Below, in pieces: positions 46,474-59,050 of a stretch of 64,000 nt of DNA. Source of the DNA: Meconema thalassinum. Its lineage: Eukaryota; Arthropoda; Insecta; Orthoptera; Tettigoniidae. The notes under the pieces are model-generated. The model saw only the letters and a program-made list of their open reading frames with translations, was not told where the DNA came from and did no database searches. The stretch is taken from positions 19,322,708-19,386,707 of the forward strand of contig OX336395.1 in the NCBI GenBank assembly GCA_946902985.2, written 5' to 3'. The position numbers were made by a program, and so were the translations under genes. How positions within the stretch are numbered: position 1 is the first letter of the stretch; the number at the start of each line of letters is the position of its first letter.

Positions 46474-47957
46474 GAGCCTACTTTCATTTATGAAAAATAG
46501 GCCTATGAGATCACCTTCTGTCTGTGTGTGTGTCACCCACCCCCCTAATAACTTTTAAACGGCAAGAGCGATTTCAATGAAACTCGGTAAGTTCATAGCA
46601 CTATTCCGGACGATCACGACCGTGCCCTTCAAATTTTGTTACGTCTCACCAAACCAACATGGCGGCTGTGCGAAATATTTCACCAGCATTCAATTTCTCC
46701 GAAACTATAACTGATATCACCCTGGAATATTTTACGGTGATAGAGGCAACTAATAGAAGTTCACCTATATGACTTTGGAAAACCAGGTAACTACAAGGCC
46801 AACATGGTGGCCAATCTAAGTTGCGACGTTTAAATAGATACTTCTCGCGATGTAACCAACCAAACGCAATAAAACTTGGTACAGTATGTGTGTATACACA
46901 TTGTAATGCACCGACATCTAACTTCGATCAATTGTTTACATAACCTCAAGACGGCGGCTGTGCGAAATATTTCACCGGCATTCTATTTCTCTGAAACTAT
47001 TACCGGTATCACCCTGAAATTTTGTACGGAGATACAAGGCACTACTGGAAGTTCATCTAGAAGACTTGCAAACACCGATTAATTACAAAACCAATATGGC
47101 GGCCAAGCGAAGTTGAAATTTTAAATAGACCTTTCTCACGATTTAATAATCCAAACGCAATGAAACTTTGTGCAGGAAATGTTTATACACATTGTAATGC
47201 ACTGGTATCTAATTTAGTTCAATTGTTTACATAACCACAAGATAGCGGCTGTGCGAATTGTTAAATTAAGTTTTTATTTCTTGTGTCGTAATCATGCGAT
47301 CGAAGTGAAAGTTTGAATGATGAACTTACGCAATAATATTCCTTTAATGGTGCATGACTCTATGACCTATACATATAACAATCCAACATGGCGACCATCC
47401 GAAATATTTAGATGGATCTCAATATCTACGAATCTATTACGGCAATCAAACTGAATTTTTTTAATGTTTAATGAACATAAGTTCACCTATAGGACTATTA
47501 ATAACCTGGTGATCACAAATCCAACATGGCGGCGACGCGAAGTATAAATTTTCACATGGTCGTTTCTCGCAATTCAGCCATCTGAATGCAGTGACACTTG
47601 ATGCAGTAAATCCTTATACAAATGTAATCGACTGGCATCTTTTTTTTTTCAATTGTTTCCACAACCACAAGATGGCAGCTGTGCGAAATTTTAAAATCTT
47701 GTTTTTACACTCTTGTGTCCTAATCATGCGATTGAAGTTTGGATACTACACGTACACAATCTTCTTTTAACAGTACATAACTCTAAGACCTACATATATA
47801 AAAATCCAACATGGCAACCATCCGCAATATTTAGTCGGTTCTCAATATCTACGAATCTATTAGAGCAATCAAACTGAAATTTAGTATGTTGATAGAGGCA
47901 ATTAACATAAGTATGATATATGAAAATAGGCTATATAGTTCTTCACGGAACTACTTG
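46474..47957 (-). repeat. 1.5-kb repeat family, copy 3 (146-bp periodic), inverted
   Basis: Reverse orientation of copies 1 and 2: it begins with the AGCCTACTTTCATTTATGAA hairpin side, has the GT-rich run and CCCCCCTAATAA, and ends CTTCACGGAACTACTTG. ATGGCGG-type motifs are at about 46659, 46804, 46951, 47096, 47243, 47388, 47526, 47672 and 47811. It lies outside the gypsy element, showing that the family moves or is dispersed independently. Confidence 0.85.
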
Positions 47958-47974
47958 TTCTAGATGTTGTTTGA

Positions 47975-49010
47975 GTCTTTAGTCCTTTGATTGGTTTGAT
48001 GCAGATCTCCATGCCTCCCAGTGGTGAGCTAATCGTTTCACTTCTACATAGCTACCACACCCTACATCCGAGGCAATCTGTTCTACATATTCTAAACTTG
48101 GTCTACCCCTACAGTTCTTGTCCTCGACCCTTCCTTCCATAACTAAGCTTGCTATTCCTGGGTGTCTTAGTATGTGCCCTACCAACCTATCTCTTCTCTT
48201 CATTACCAGTCGCCAGAAACATATCTCCTATCCCACTAGTCTTAACTCCTTCGTTTGCAACCCTATCTACCCATCTGATCTTCATCATTCTCCTGTAACA
48301 CCACATTATAAACGCTTCAATTCTCCTCTTTCCTGCTGCCCCAATAGTCCAAGTTTCACTTCCATAGAGAGCCACGCTCCAGACAAAGGCCTTCAAAAAT
48401 TACTTCTTAATACCTAATTCTATATTCGATGTCAACAGATTCCTTTTCTGTAGGAATGCTTTCCTTGACTGAGCTAACCTACTTTTTATATCCTCGTTGC
48501 TTCGTCCATCACTGGTTATTTTGCTTCCTAAGTAACTGATGTCTCCTACTGCCTTTATTTTTTAACCTGCCAATTTGATGTCCTTAGAGGTTTCTGACTT
48601 ATTGCGGCTGCATTCCAATATATTTGTTTTACATTTATTAATTGTCATCATGAATTCGTTCCTCAAGACGGAGTCCATACCATTCAGAAACTCATTCAAA
48701 TCCTCAGTCGTGTCGGCCCAGATGACTATGTCTTCGGCAAATCTCAGAGTTGAAATTATTTCTCCTTGAATCTTCACTCCCACCTTACATTTTTCTCCAA
48801 TTTTCTTCATTGTTTGTTCAATGTAAAGATTGAAAAGTATGGGTGATAAGTTGCAGCCTTGCCTTACACCTTTCTGAATACCAGCTTCTCTCTCATGTCC
48901 TTCAGCTCGAATGACTGCTGTCTGGTTTCTGTATAGATTGTAGATCACCCTCCTATCCCTGTACTTTATTCCAATCATTTTCAAAATGTCAAACAATTTA
49001 GTTTTCAAGA
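47975..49010 (-). pseudogene. 5'-truncated non-LTR RT (palm to C-terminus)
   Basis: Minus-strand frame 49008-48562 has KTKLFDILKMIGIKYRDRRV, GVRQGCNLSPILFNLYIEQT and RFAEDIVIWA, where the catalytic FADD has become FAED. A frameshifted tail follows with WSVALYGSETWTI, MWCYRRMMKIRWVDRV and VGHILRHPGIASLVMEGRVE, ending in ASNQSKD. The truncation at about 49010-49030, at the RT palm, and the retained 3' end are typical of incomplete target-primed reverse transcription. Confidence 0.88.
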
Positions 49011-49030
49011 TAGTGTGTTGGTATTTTTTT

Positions 49031-49917
49031 CCCTAGCTGGTAAACAAATTATTCATGAACTAGGAGCTAAATAATTACAATTTCCTTCATTTGGGTATTA
49101 ATAAAATCTGCAAAAATAATCCTATGAGAAAGAAAATATTTGGAAATCCTAATATAAATTTGACAGCCTACACAATCTAAATAGTATCTTTTGTGATAAA
49201 AATGTTAATATTTATTTAATTGTTTATAAATATCCCAAGCATAGAGTAATTTTATCAAATAGGTAGTGAGTACGATCAATTTCTACAATGATATACGTTT
49301 ACAGTCCTCCGGCATTAGTTGGATTTTCGTCAGTAAAATCAAAGCCGTCGCCATCAGTAGAATATTCACTCTCACACACTTCACTTACAGGCCAATCAAA
49401 TTAGATCCAAAAAAGTGTTTTGAGGAATTAATTTCCAGTAAGCTGGAAATTGTTTTAATACCTTCGCTTGTTCCTAAATGCGTGTAATCCGAGTTTGCAC
49501 CATCCCAAGAGGTGTGCATGACTTTTGGGACTCAAATAACCTCGACATTTTTCCTCTTTTCGGGTTTTTGCTTGTAACTCTAGAACGGTACGTCGGACGG
49601 AAAATATCAATCACTTCAATATTAAAGATGGTGATATTCTGCGCCGACTGAACATCTAAAACTTGAAATTCGGTTCATTCGTACAGCCGAAATCAAAAGT
49701 TCCAAACTGGGAAAATTTCTCATAGACGCAAACTTACATTTTGCGACTTTCCAAGACCATATATATCTTCGGAATAGGTCTCCTATTGAACTCTGAAATC
49801 GTGAAAATAAAATCAGCTCTTTCATACAAAGTTGTTATACCAATTCGACCAAAATGTACGAAACAGCTGATTTTTCATCAGAAGGTCTGACGAGTTTTGT
49901 TCTGGTGTATTCACTGA
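49031..49917. other. Unannotated DNA
   Basis: No recognised frame or repeat. Confidence 0.45.
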
Positions 49918-51655
49918 TCAGACGAAAGGGCGAAATCCTCCTTGATATTCTCCAAGTTGTGGTTCCAGAATGTTTTTGATCCTTTTGTAAATTATGAGAG
50001 AGAAAATTTTATATGTGCAGTCCAGAAGGATAATTCCCCTGTAGTTATCTGGGTTCGTTTTGTCTCCTTTCTTAAATAATGGATGGATTATTCCTATGAT
50101 CCAGTGTGCAGGAATTTCTTCAGTAATCCACATTTTAACTAGATGTTGATGAAGATTTATAATCGCAGATTTACCAGCATTTTTCCAGATTTCAGCAAAG
50201 ACTGAGTCTTCGCCACAAGTTTTTGTAATTTTTTTGTTCTTTAATTGCGAGTTCTACTTCATTAATGTTTGGAGGATTTATTAAATCAGGTGAAGTTAAA
50301 ATAGGTGTATCAGTGTTTACTTGCAGGGTTTCCAGTGGATCATCACAATTTAACAGTTTCTCGAATGCTTCTGCCAGGATCTCTGTATTTTCTTGGTTAG
50401 AATGTGCTAACTTTCCTGTTTGATTTTTCAACATTAATGTTGGAGCTTCAATTTTTTTTAGATATTTACCAAATGTTTTGTAATAATCTTGAGATTGCTT
50501 TTTCTTGAAATCGTCTTCTATCTTTTCCAGTGTATTTTTAAGATGATTAGGTTTTGTTTGTCTGATGATTTTATGGGTTAATTTTCTTTGTATAGTTAGT
50601 TCTAAATTTGATTCTTCTGACTTTAGAGCTTGATGTTTTATCCATGCTTGGTGTCTTTTCTCTATTGCTTGATCACAATCTACATTCCACCATTCATGTT
50701 TTTTCCTTGGATTTATTGGTGCTAACTCCCCTGCTATTGATTTTAATTTAGTGATTAATTCGTCCAATGTTTTAGTGTTGAGAGATTCTTCGCCTGTTCT
50801 TTCACAGTACTCTACATTTTTTATTAAGGTAGATGGATCAAATTTTCTCCTATTTTTATTATTAGGTCTTTTCTTGGCCATTGGAGTTAATTTTATTTTT
50901 ATCTTTACCACATAGTGGTCTGATCCTGAGTCTACTCCCCTTAGAACCTTCACATTGTGAATTTCGTGATGGTGAAATTTATCCATGCAGACATGATCCA
51001 ACTGCCATTCACCCCTTCTGAAGTCAGGATGTTTCCAAGTTTTCAATTTATGGGGCTGTCTTTTAAAACATGCTGATTTAGAGATTAATTTGTGGTTTCT
51101 ACAAATTTCGACTAATCTTAGACCATTTTTATTGGTTCGTTTATGTGCTGTCCATTTTCCAATGGTATCTCTATATCTTCTTCTTGTCCAAGTTGCGCAT
51201 TGAAATCACCAAGGAGAATTTTGATGTTTGATGAAGGGATGTTAATTAATATTTGATCCAAAAGATCCCAGAATTTTTGTACTTCTTCTCTGTCCTTAAT
51301 GGTGTTGGTTTTTTTATAAGTAGGAGCATGTGCATTAATAATTGTATATGTTTTATTTGCCGACTTCAATGTTAGGGTCGTAAGTCTGGAGGATTGAGAT
51401 TTAAATTCTGTTATCGAGTCAATGATTCCGAGATCTATTAAGAATCCGTTACCAAATTGTGGACAATTTTTCATAACTCGTTTTCCTGGAATTCCTTTAT
51501 ATAGTCTGTATCCTTGTGATTCCAGATGGTCTTGATCACTATTTCTAATTTCCTGAAGGGCCATAATTAGAATGTTATGACTTCTCATGATATCCGTGAT
51601 GATCTTCAATTTCCAGTTTGAACCAGAGAGTTAACATGTGCTGAAAGAATGAGAC
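49918..51655 (-). pseudogene. Non-LTR retrotransposon relic, endonuclease to RT start
   Basis: 51655-51118 encodes the endonuclease half (LTGSNWKLK-like start, IMALQEIRNSD, AHAPTYK, ILLGDFNAQLG). 51046-50192 encodes its end (GEWQLDHVCM, DSGSDHYVV) and a basic linker (HEWWNVDCDQAIEKRHQAW). 50133-49918 encodes the RT entry (WIIGIIHPLFKKGDKTNPDN, GIILLDCTYKI, GEYQGGFRP). There are frame changes between the three parts. The rest of the RT and the 3' end are missing, unusual for a simple insertion and suggesting a later deletion at 49918. Confidence 0.87.
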
Positions 51656-52714
51656 TTGTTTAGGTTTGATTTTCCGTAGTATTTGTTTGTTTGCTACTTG
51701 ATGAGTTTTCAGACGCTCCGATTCGTCATTATCTTCCGCATGAGAGCCCACCGTATCCGAATGCTATCTTTTCTGTAATCTATCATTACAGACGGCGGAA
51801 TTATTCTTCAAATGACTTTTCATGGTCGACTATTTTGCTTTCAGAGGGCAGTCAATGCAGGTTTGATGGTGTTATGTAGAGCAATTTATCTTGTTTATTT
51901 GGATCTGATGATGCTCCCTTGACATGTCATCTCTGAGTTTTCTTCTTCAATAGTCCTCAATAATATATATAAATCTTAATCCTTTCTAACTTATTTTAGT
52001 CTTTTTTCACATATTCCAATAATTTGAATGATTCAGATGTTGACCGACTCTAAGATACAATATTAATTGTTAATGTGGCAACACTGTAGAATGGCTGTCT
52101 TTATTGTTATGTTGACCGACTGGAAGACACAATCAACAATGCTTAAATTCTCTCTCCACATTCTATTGCAATCTGCATTTCCTACTCAAAATGCTTTAAA
52201 CTTCCATTTGAACAAGTATAGTCCTCACAATTCGTTTCAGTATTTAACAAAACCTTTATTGAGTTTCTGTCACATTTCAAATTGACTTCTGCGTAAAATT
52301 CAGTGATCAGCTGTTATCGTCAGGTATTCATTTTAATTGTCGGTTGCTTGTCGTCTCATGTTTAGTTCACTTACGTCAGTCCTTTTTTGTACGCTAGGGA
52401 CAATGGGATGATCTTACTTACCTTTCCTCCTCATTGCTCTAATCGCCTGCAACCCTTGGATGTTGTAGTGTTTGGACCGCTCAAGGCAAAGTTTCCAGTA
52501 TGATTTAACAACCCTGGGAAAACAATAACTGTTCCCATATATCAGAAAGTATGCTAGCCGACAGCATTAAATTATGCACACGTATAGTACCTGACATTCT
52601 ATATTAATCTTCGTTCGCTCTTTCTGAAGTATATTCTGCGGGAAAACGCTGGAAAATATTCTTCAACCAAGTGCCAGAACATGAGAGTAGTTCCAGTCAT
52701 AAAAGCTGCTGTGT
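51656..52714. other. Unannotated DNA
   Basis: No recognised domain. TGTTGACCGACT occurs twice, about 75 bp apart (52037 and 52112), with similar following bases, a small direct repeat. Confidence 0.45.
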
Positions 52715-54560
52715 TGAGTGGAAGTCAGAGGTGATCAAATAAAAAAATGGCTAACGGACTTGATCTTTCACTCCATTCAAGAAGAAAAGGACAAGTGGTG
52801 TGTTCTTTTAAAGCGACTTAATGTCACTTTATTCCTAGCTGAAAGAGGACGTGCTTTTCGGGGTAGTATTGATAAAATCGGGAGCCTCTCACATTGCAAT
52901 ATTTTGAGAATTTTAGAATTGCTGGCCAATTATGATTGAGTTTTAAATGAACATTTAAATAGAGTCCGCTCGTTTCAAGAAAAGGGAGAATGTATGCAAG
53001 TGAATTATCTGTCTCCTGATATTCAAAATGAGTTTATTACTCTTCGCGCTGCCCAAGTTACGAAGAAAATTTTAGAAGAAAGGGAAATGGCAAAAAACTA
53101 TGCCATTATAGTTGATGCAACACCAGATTCTGCACATGTTGAACAGACTGCGTTTCTTTTGAGATGCGTTTATTTGATTGAAAATGAAACTCAGCCTTAC
53201 CAAGTCGAAGAAAGGCTACTTTGCTTTACCGACTGTACCAAAAGAAGTGGGGAAGCCATTGCAGAGCTTATTTTTAGATAATCTAAAGGAGTTTGACATC
53301 CAATTAGGAGACTGGAGGGGTCAAGTCTGTGACATGAAAGGAGGGTACAAAGGAGCTCAGGCAAGAATTCTGTCTGCTAACGGTGAAGCAGTTTACTCTG
53401 CCAGCACTTGTCATTCCCTGAATCTGTGTGGAGAGCTGTGTGGCTGCAGTAACAATCTTTGGAGCTGTTCAAAAGTTGTTTAACATATTTAGCTCCAGCC
53501 CCCAAAGATGGGAAATTTTGAAAGGAAAGATACCAAGCTCTCTTCACTCGACGTCGAAGACTCGCTGGTCTGCTAGAGTAGACAGCGTTAAACCAGTCGC
53601 AGCTCACCTTCCAGGGATAGAATAACTGGAGGTATTGACTGTACTGAGCCTAACTTCTGAATGTCATCGAGACCTTGAGGGAGTGAAAAGAATATTTCAA
53701 AACCTTCAACTGCTTTCGTCTATTTTCTTCCTCTTCAAATTTTTGGGCCATCCTATATTTTAGCCACTACATCAGCTTCACAATATATACGGTACCACCT
53801 TTCTAAACGAATATATGGTATATAATGAATAATAAATATATACCGGTATTATAGCCTATATATGATGCATTCTTACCTTGAACCAAATAGATGCAAGAAG
53901 AAGGCAGCTGAAGTAGCGGCTAAAAATATTGGATGTCCCCCACAACTTGAAGAGGAAGAAAGGAGACGAAAGAAAAGAAAGAGGCTAGCTGATGAAGAGG
54001 ATGAGAGTCATGAAGAAAGTAGTGATGCCAAAACTAATTTCTGAAATGATGTGTTCAATGTAATTCTGGACAGTATTATAGGAGACATGACAGTGCGGTT
54101 TCGATCAGTACAATCTCTTTGTAGCGGGTTTTCCGTTTTGTTGCAATGCAATGAAATGGCAGAAGCATTAATTTCGGAAAAAATAGTTGAGCTTTTAAGG
54201 CGCTATTTTAATGACATAGGAAACGACCTTTCTGATGAATTAGCAAACCTGAAATTAATTTACAAAGCTAACTTTGGTAGCAAAACTCTTACGCCCTTGG
54301 ACCTTCTCAATAAAGTTAAAACTTTAAAATTGGAAACCCTATTTACCAATCTTAATGTAGCATTGAAAATAATTGTTACCATCCCCGCAACAGTTTCTTT
54401 CTCGGTTCTCAATCGTTTTCCGCTCGACCATGTGCCAGATTAGACTTTCAAGCTTGTATGTTTTGACCGTTGAAACGGAACTTGTGAAGTCTACTAATTT
54501 GGACAATATCATAGATGATTTTTCCCAGAAAAAAAAAGCCAGAAAGGGAGTCTTAACCTA
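52715..54560 (+). pseudogene. hAT-superfamily transposase, ZMYM1-like, broken
   Basis: Shifting plus-strand frames show the DUF4371-type hAT transposase in order: RGSIDKIGSLSHCNILRILE, VNYLSPDIQNEFITLRAAQV, YAIIVDATPDSAHVEQTAFL, CDMKGGYKGAQARILSANG, TCHSLNLCGELCG, KLFNIFSSSPQRWEILKGKI and KTRWSARVDSVKPVAAHLPG. It ends in the C-terminal dimerisation region (TNLNVALKIIVTIPATVS). hAT enzymes excise and insert DNA with 8-bp target duplications. Stops at 52938 and 53279, a frameshift near 53440 and a decayed stretch at 53640-53860 inactivate it. I see no N-terminal zinc finger and could not find terminal inverted repeats. Confidence 0.85.
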
Positions 54561-54977
54561 TGTTAACTGTTTGTATTGTAGGATTGTTTTATACATGTAC
54601 ATATACTGTGAGCCATTAAAGATGTAAGTTTATGGTGAATTTAGTGTTTTAATATTTTATTTCTAACCTTTCAGTTCAGTTTAAAAATAAGGTGAGGAAA
54701 ACTTTAACAATCGATTTTAAAAGCAAATTGATTGGATTTTTAAGTTTCAGAAAATTAGTTATATAAACTGCATTGTTTTTAAAGTGATGGGTTACTGTTT
54801 ATTTGGGAGTGAGAATTATTAAAACGAATTGGGGTGCTTTCATGACTTGACATTAACATTTACAAAGATATGGTTTAAAATCGGTAATGCAGTTTATGGA
54901 GTTACAAATATATGGGTATGTATAATACACTAAATACATGGCCGTGATTAATGAATTTGGGTTGCACTAAAATGGAT
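54561..54977. other. Spacer after the hAT pseudogene
   Basis: AT-rich, no recognised content. Confidence 0.45.
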
Positions 54978-55720
54978 AAATGGCAGGGGCCCTAAATACC
55001 CACAGCGCTGGGGCCCGCGGCCGCTCTCTCCGGCCCTGTGAACATGTGCATGAATCTATTCCTTCCTGTTCCAATGTTTATGACATTCCAACTCCTGCAT
55101 CTACCGTCGAACATATGCAGGAATCTCTTCCTTTATGTTCCACTGCAAGCCCTGTAGTCATGTCTCCTGAAAGCATTCGACGATTTCCTAGAGCTGCAGC
55201 AAGAAAATCATTGAGTAACTGGGGAAGGAAAAGAGGTAAATCCAGAATCTTAACAGATACACCAGAAATGATCCGCATCGAGACAGAGACTCAAGAAGGT
55301 ATCAAGAAAAAGCAGCCAAAACAATGTTCGAAGAAACAGAAAAAGATTGTTTCAAAATGTGTTCCCAGTTCAGATTCAGAAGTGTTTCCCCTTCATGATG
55401 ATAGTGACACCTACGTCCTTCACTCTAGTGATTATGAAGAGGGGAACTTAGATAATTTTGATTTAGAATCAATGGAAGAAAACGATTTTATATTAGTAGA
55501 ACTCGAAACCAAAGAGTTACCTTTGCACTATGTAGGACAGCTATAAGGGAATGTAGATTCGCATGAATGGAATATCTCCTTCATGAAGCAAGAGCGGACC
55601 ACAAACACATTTTTATTCCCAGATGAAGAAGACAGATGGCCGACATTATCTGGAAACTTACAAATCCTGTCTCATCTGGAGCAACAGCACAGGCTAATAA
55701 GATGTTTGCATTCAATTTCA
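54978..55720 (+). pseudogene. C-terminal tail of a pogo/Tigger-like transposase
   Basis: Open frame 54980-55546, with continuation past the TAA at about 55544 to about 55720 (GNVDSHEWNISFMKQERTTN, then FLFPDEEDRW). The central basic phrase NWGRKRGKSRILTDTPE is characteristic of the region behind the DDE domain in insect pogo/jerky-type transposases. Acidic and Ser-rich stretches and a DFILVELETKELPLHYVGQ module close the tail, as in those proteins. The DNA-binding and DDE domains are absent from the window, so this is a fragment. Assignment is from the motif only. Confidence 0.6.
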
Positions 55721-56032
55721 AATTGAGTGAAATATAACGGTAATAGCCTATGTTGAAAATAAAGTATGTGTTCAAATGTACCCCAGCAAAGTTCAATAGT
55801 ACCCCACCTCTGTTTAACTCTACCCCTTTCTGGGGCACCTTTGAACGGTCATTTTACACGCTGCATAATTATCAGTTTTGTAATATATGTTATCATAATT
55901 ATTGCAAAGGAAAACATTAGAATTAATTGTCAAATTGTAAAGGTGTTATTTGGCCGTACAGAAGAAAAGAATGTAGAAGCCTAAACTACAGTTCAAATGT
56001 GCCCCCCCCCCCTCCCCCCTCACCCCTATATA

Positions 56033-56074
<42 letters not shown>

Positions 56075-58680
56075 TAATATACCCTAGCCTACTATATTTA
56101 CGAATAATTTATAATAATTGACAGGTGGTTTGTGGTTTACTTGCACGCTCTGCCGTGCAGTGGCTCTGTATTGGAATGATGTGGTTGCTTCTAAGGGGGT
56201 CAGATGGCAGCATCATGCAGAGACTCCTGCTAGAAGCGAATTTAAATGTGACCATGACATGACGTTTGTCATATAAACAATCGAAAGGCAAATATTAATT
56301 TGCCGCTTAACACTAAAGAGTGTCGTGTGCAGTATGAACTAGTGTGCTATTGTTAAGTAGCTCGCCAATTACACTGATTGGTTTAACATCAAGAAGAGTG
56401 ACGGGGGTGAAATTTAAAACTCTCCCAAAAGCGGCAGCCGTCTTGGAAATAGGATTGACTAGCCTGTTATCGAAGACACAACAGGTGTTTTGAGAACTGC
56501 TCTGTGGGAGGTCCCCTGAGATAATTGTGTGTGGATCTATTATTATTGGAATATCTTGGTGGAACGACGATCTGAAATAGACCGAGGTAATGAAAACTGA
56601 TGGAGAATGATGTGTGGTCTGGCAACCGCTTGTGAATTGTGATGAGATCGGAAGGTCAGGCAACAGTTATTTCACCATGAGGGAAGGTGAACAGGTGTGA
56701 GTAGGTACTGTACTCGATGTGACCTGAGTCAAATTGGCTTCGCTGACCATGTTGGGAAGAACGTCCTAGAAAAGAGGCGAAGTATGGGAACCTGACGTCA
56801 GGAAAGAAGGGGGAATGTCTTGCAACATCGAAGCAACGATAATGCTGGGACCCAGCGAATATGATTTCATTTCAAGGTGATGAGAAATAATAATACTGTG
56901 TGAATATCTGTTAATAACGTTAAGGTAATAGTTTATGGATATATATATTTTACTTTATGTGTCTGGATGACCAATAAGAATGTAGGGGAGTTTGTGACGT
57001 CACGCCAGTCACAGTTCAGCGTGTGACAGCGATCAATAACCACATAAACAGCGCAGTTATAGTCCAGCTGGTGCTTGCGAATAGTAATCATGTTGATGCA
57101 CTTAAAACTTTGACAAATTACTGTAATAAATGACCTAAAACATCGGAAAATGCGCTATAAAATGGAGAATCAAAATAAATTTCTAGCACTTAACAAAAGT
57201 TTATGTTCACTTTAGTCTGAGTTGCACTGCACTACGAATCTGCCATTCTAATGTTGTCAAATGTCAATGATCTGCGGTTATCAGCCAACAAGTATTTATA
57301 TGCTGCGTTCAACATCAACTGATGTGATCAGAGCGTACTTGAACCGAGGAAGGTCGTTTGCTGCTTAATTCTCCTCAATCCCATCCATGCGGTAGATTTC
57401 ACCAGAAAGAATGTCTGAGATTTTGCAGAATGTTTTATACCCGGTGTTTTTGCCCAGCACTTGTTTCTGTTTTGAGGCAATACCCGCAGCAATTTCGCCA
57501 CGATTGCTGCTAGGACTAGCTTTTACCCGGTTGATTAAAGAAATGGAATCAATATTTCAATATTTTAAATTATCTTGTATCAGCTACTAGTTTCTTCTTA
57601 ACTCTGAGACACGTAACTCCCTCATATAAAGCTCTGACATGACTAAATTGAAAAAAAAAAAAGATCTCAAAAGGGCCAATTTCTCTAAAATAAGACCAAA
57701 AAATTCTACCAAACTTTAAAAATGCTCTTAAAATGGAAAAATAGGAAAAAATGCAAAAAGATGCAAAAATGACATATTTGAAGACGGGATGGCCGTCGGG
57801 AGTTTCTATGTACTTCAGCATTGTTTAAGACAGCTCAGTAAAAAGATGACCAACATAAAACAGTACGGTGCAGTAACTTGCTATGTGTGGTCAGAGACAG
57901 ACAGCTGTTAATAAGGAGTTACAGATCATTTACGATCCGGTACAGCTGGCTTCCTGGCGTGGCTCATTTGAGGGAGCGAAATATTCTGTGTGTCGGAGAC
58001 ATGGAACCAAGTACACGCGACATTATACAGTTGGAATTGAGATTTCAATTACGGTGACTGATTTTTACTTTGGCGAGAGCACAATAAACCTATAGCTATT
58101 ACGGAATATGACATTAATATTATAACGCCGACCACAGAATGCGGTGTTACAGGTTGGAGCAAGCATTCGTTCTGCGGCATTGAGCAACGTGTGGTTAACC
58201 GGCAGTGACATCCGAGTACATTAGAACGGAGCATTCTTATATCGCCAACATGATTCCAATTGTGATCTGAGACCTTGGCTTTCCAAGAAACATTTTAATT
58301 GCAGTTACATCAAAATAATCTTGGGTACTGTTGTTAAAATGCAATATGAAGTGAAGGGTACTGCAGCAGTGCATGCAAGTTGTGTCGTGTAATGGGCATT
58401 CGCATTACGCAACAAATAGAGTGAATGTTATCCACGTTTTGCATATTACACCATTTATAGTCGGAGCTTATGTTTGGACTTAACTGAACTATACTGAGGT
58501 GACCGGATACTACAGTGGCGTACGAGATTTACCGACAATGGGGTCCGAAATTACTTTACCCAACATGTCTTATGAACTTTAAGGGACCTGGTAATATAAT
58601 GGAATATTCTAGTACAATCGTGTGGCACTAAATCCAAGGAAACAGGATGGTGGAGCTGAGCATCGATCCTGAGACTTGAG
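55721..58680. other. Gene-poor region with short microsatellites
   Basis: Contains a CCCCCCCCCC run with CCT words (about 55999-56022) and A-rich stretches near 57650-57780. No frame has a recognisable domain and I see no RNA gene. Confidence 0.45.
56033..56072. repeat. (TA)n microsatellite
   Basis: About 18 uninterrupted TA dinucleotides. Confidence 0.95.
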
Positions 58681-59050
58681 AGGCGACGATCATCAAGATC
58701 CATGAGAACTGGCAGGGGCGACGATCATCAAGATCCATGAGGACTGGCAAGGGCGACGATCATCAAGATCCATGAGTACTGGCAGGGGCGACGATCATCA
58801 AGATCCATGAGGACTGGCAATGGCGACGATCATCAAGATCCATGAGGACTGGCAAGGGCGACGATCATCAAGATCCATGAGGACTGGCAAGGGCGACGAT
58901 CATCAAGATCCATGAGTACTGGCAGGGGCGACGATCATCAAGATCCATGAGGACTGGCAATGGCGACGATCATCAAGATCCATGAGGACTGGCAAGGGCG
59001 ACGATCATCAAGATCCATGAGGACTGGCAGGGGCGACGATCATCAAGATC
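58681..59050. repeat. 35-bp tandem repeat, about 10.5 copies
   Basis: The unit contains GGCGACGATCATCAAGATCC and ATGAGGACTGGCA. Copies vary at GAGGACT/GAGTACT and AAGGG/ATGGC. The last partial unit (CATCAAGATCC) abuts the gypsy integrase coding fragment directly, in one open frame. Confidence 0.95.
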
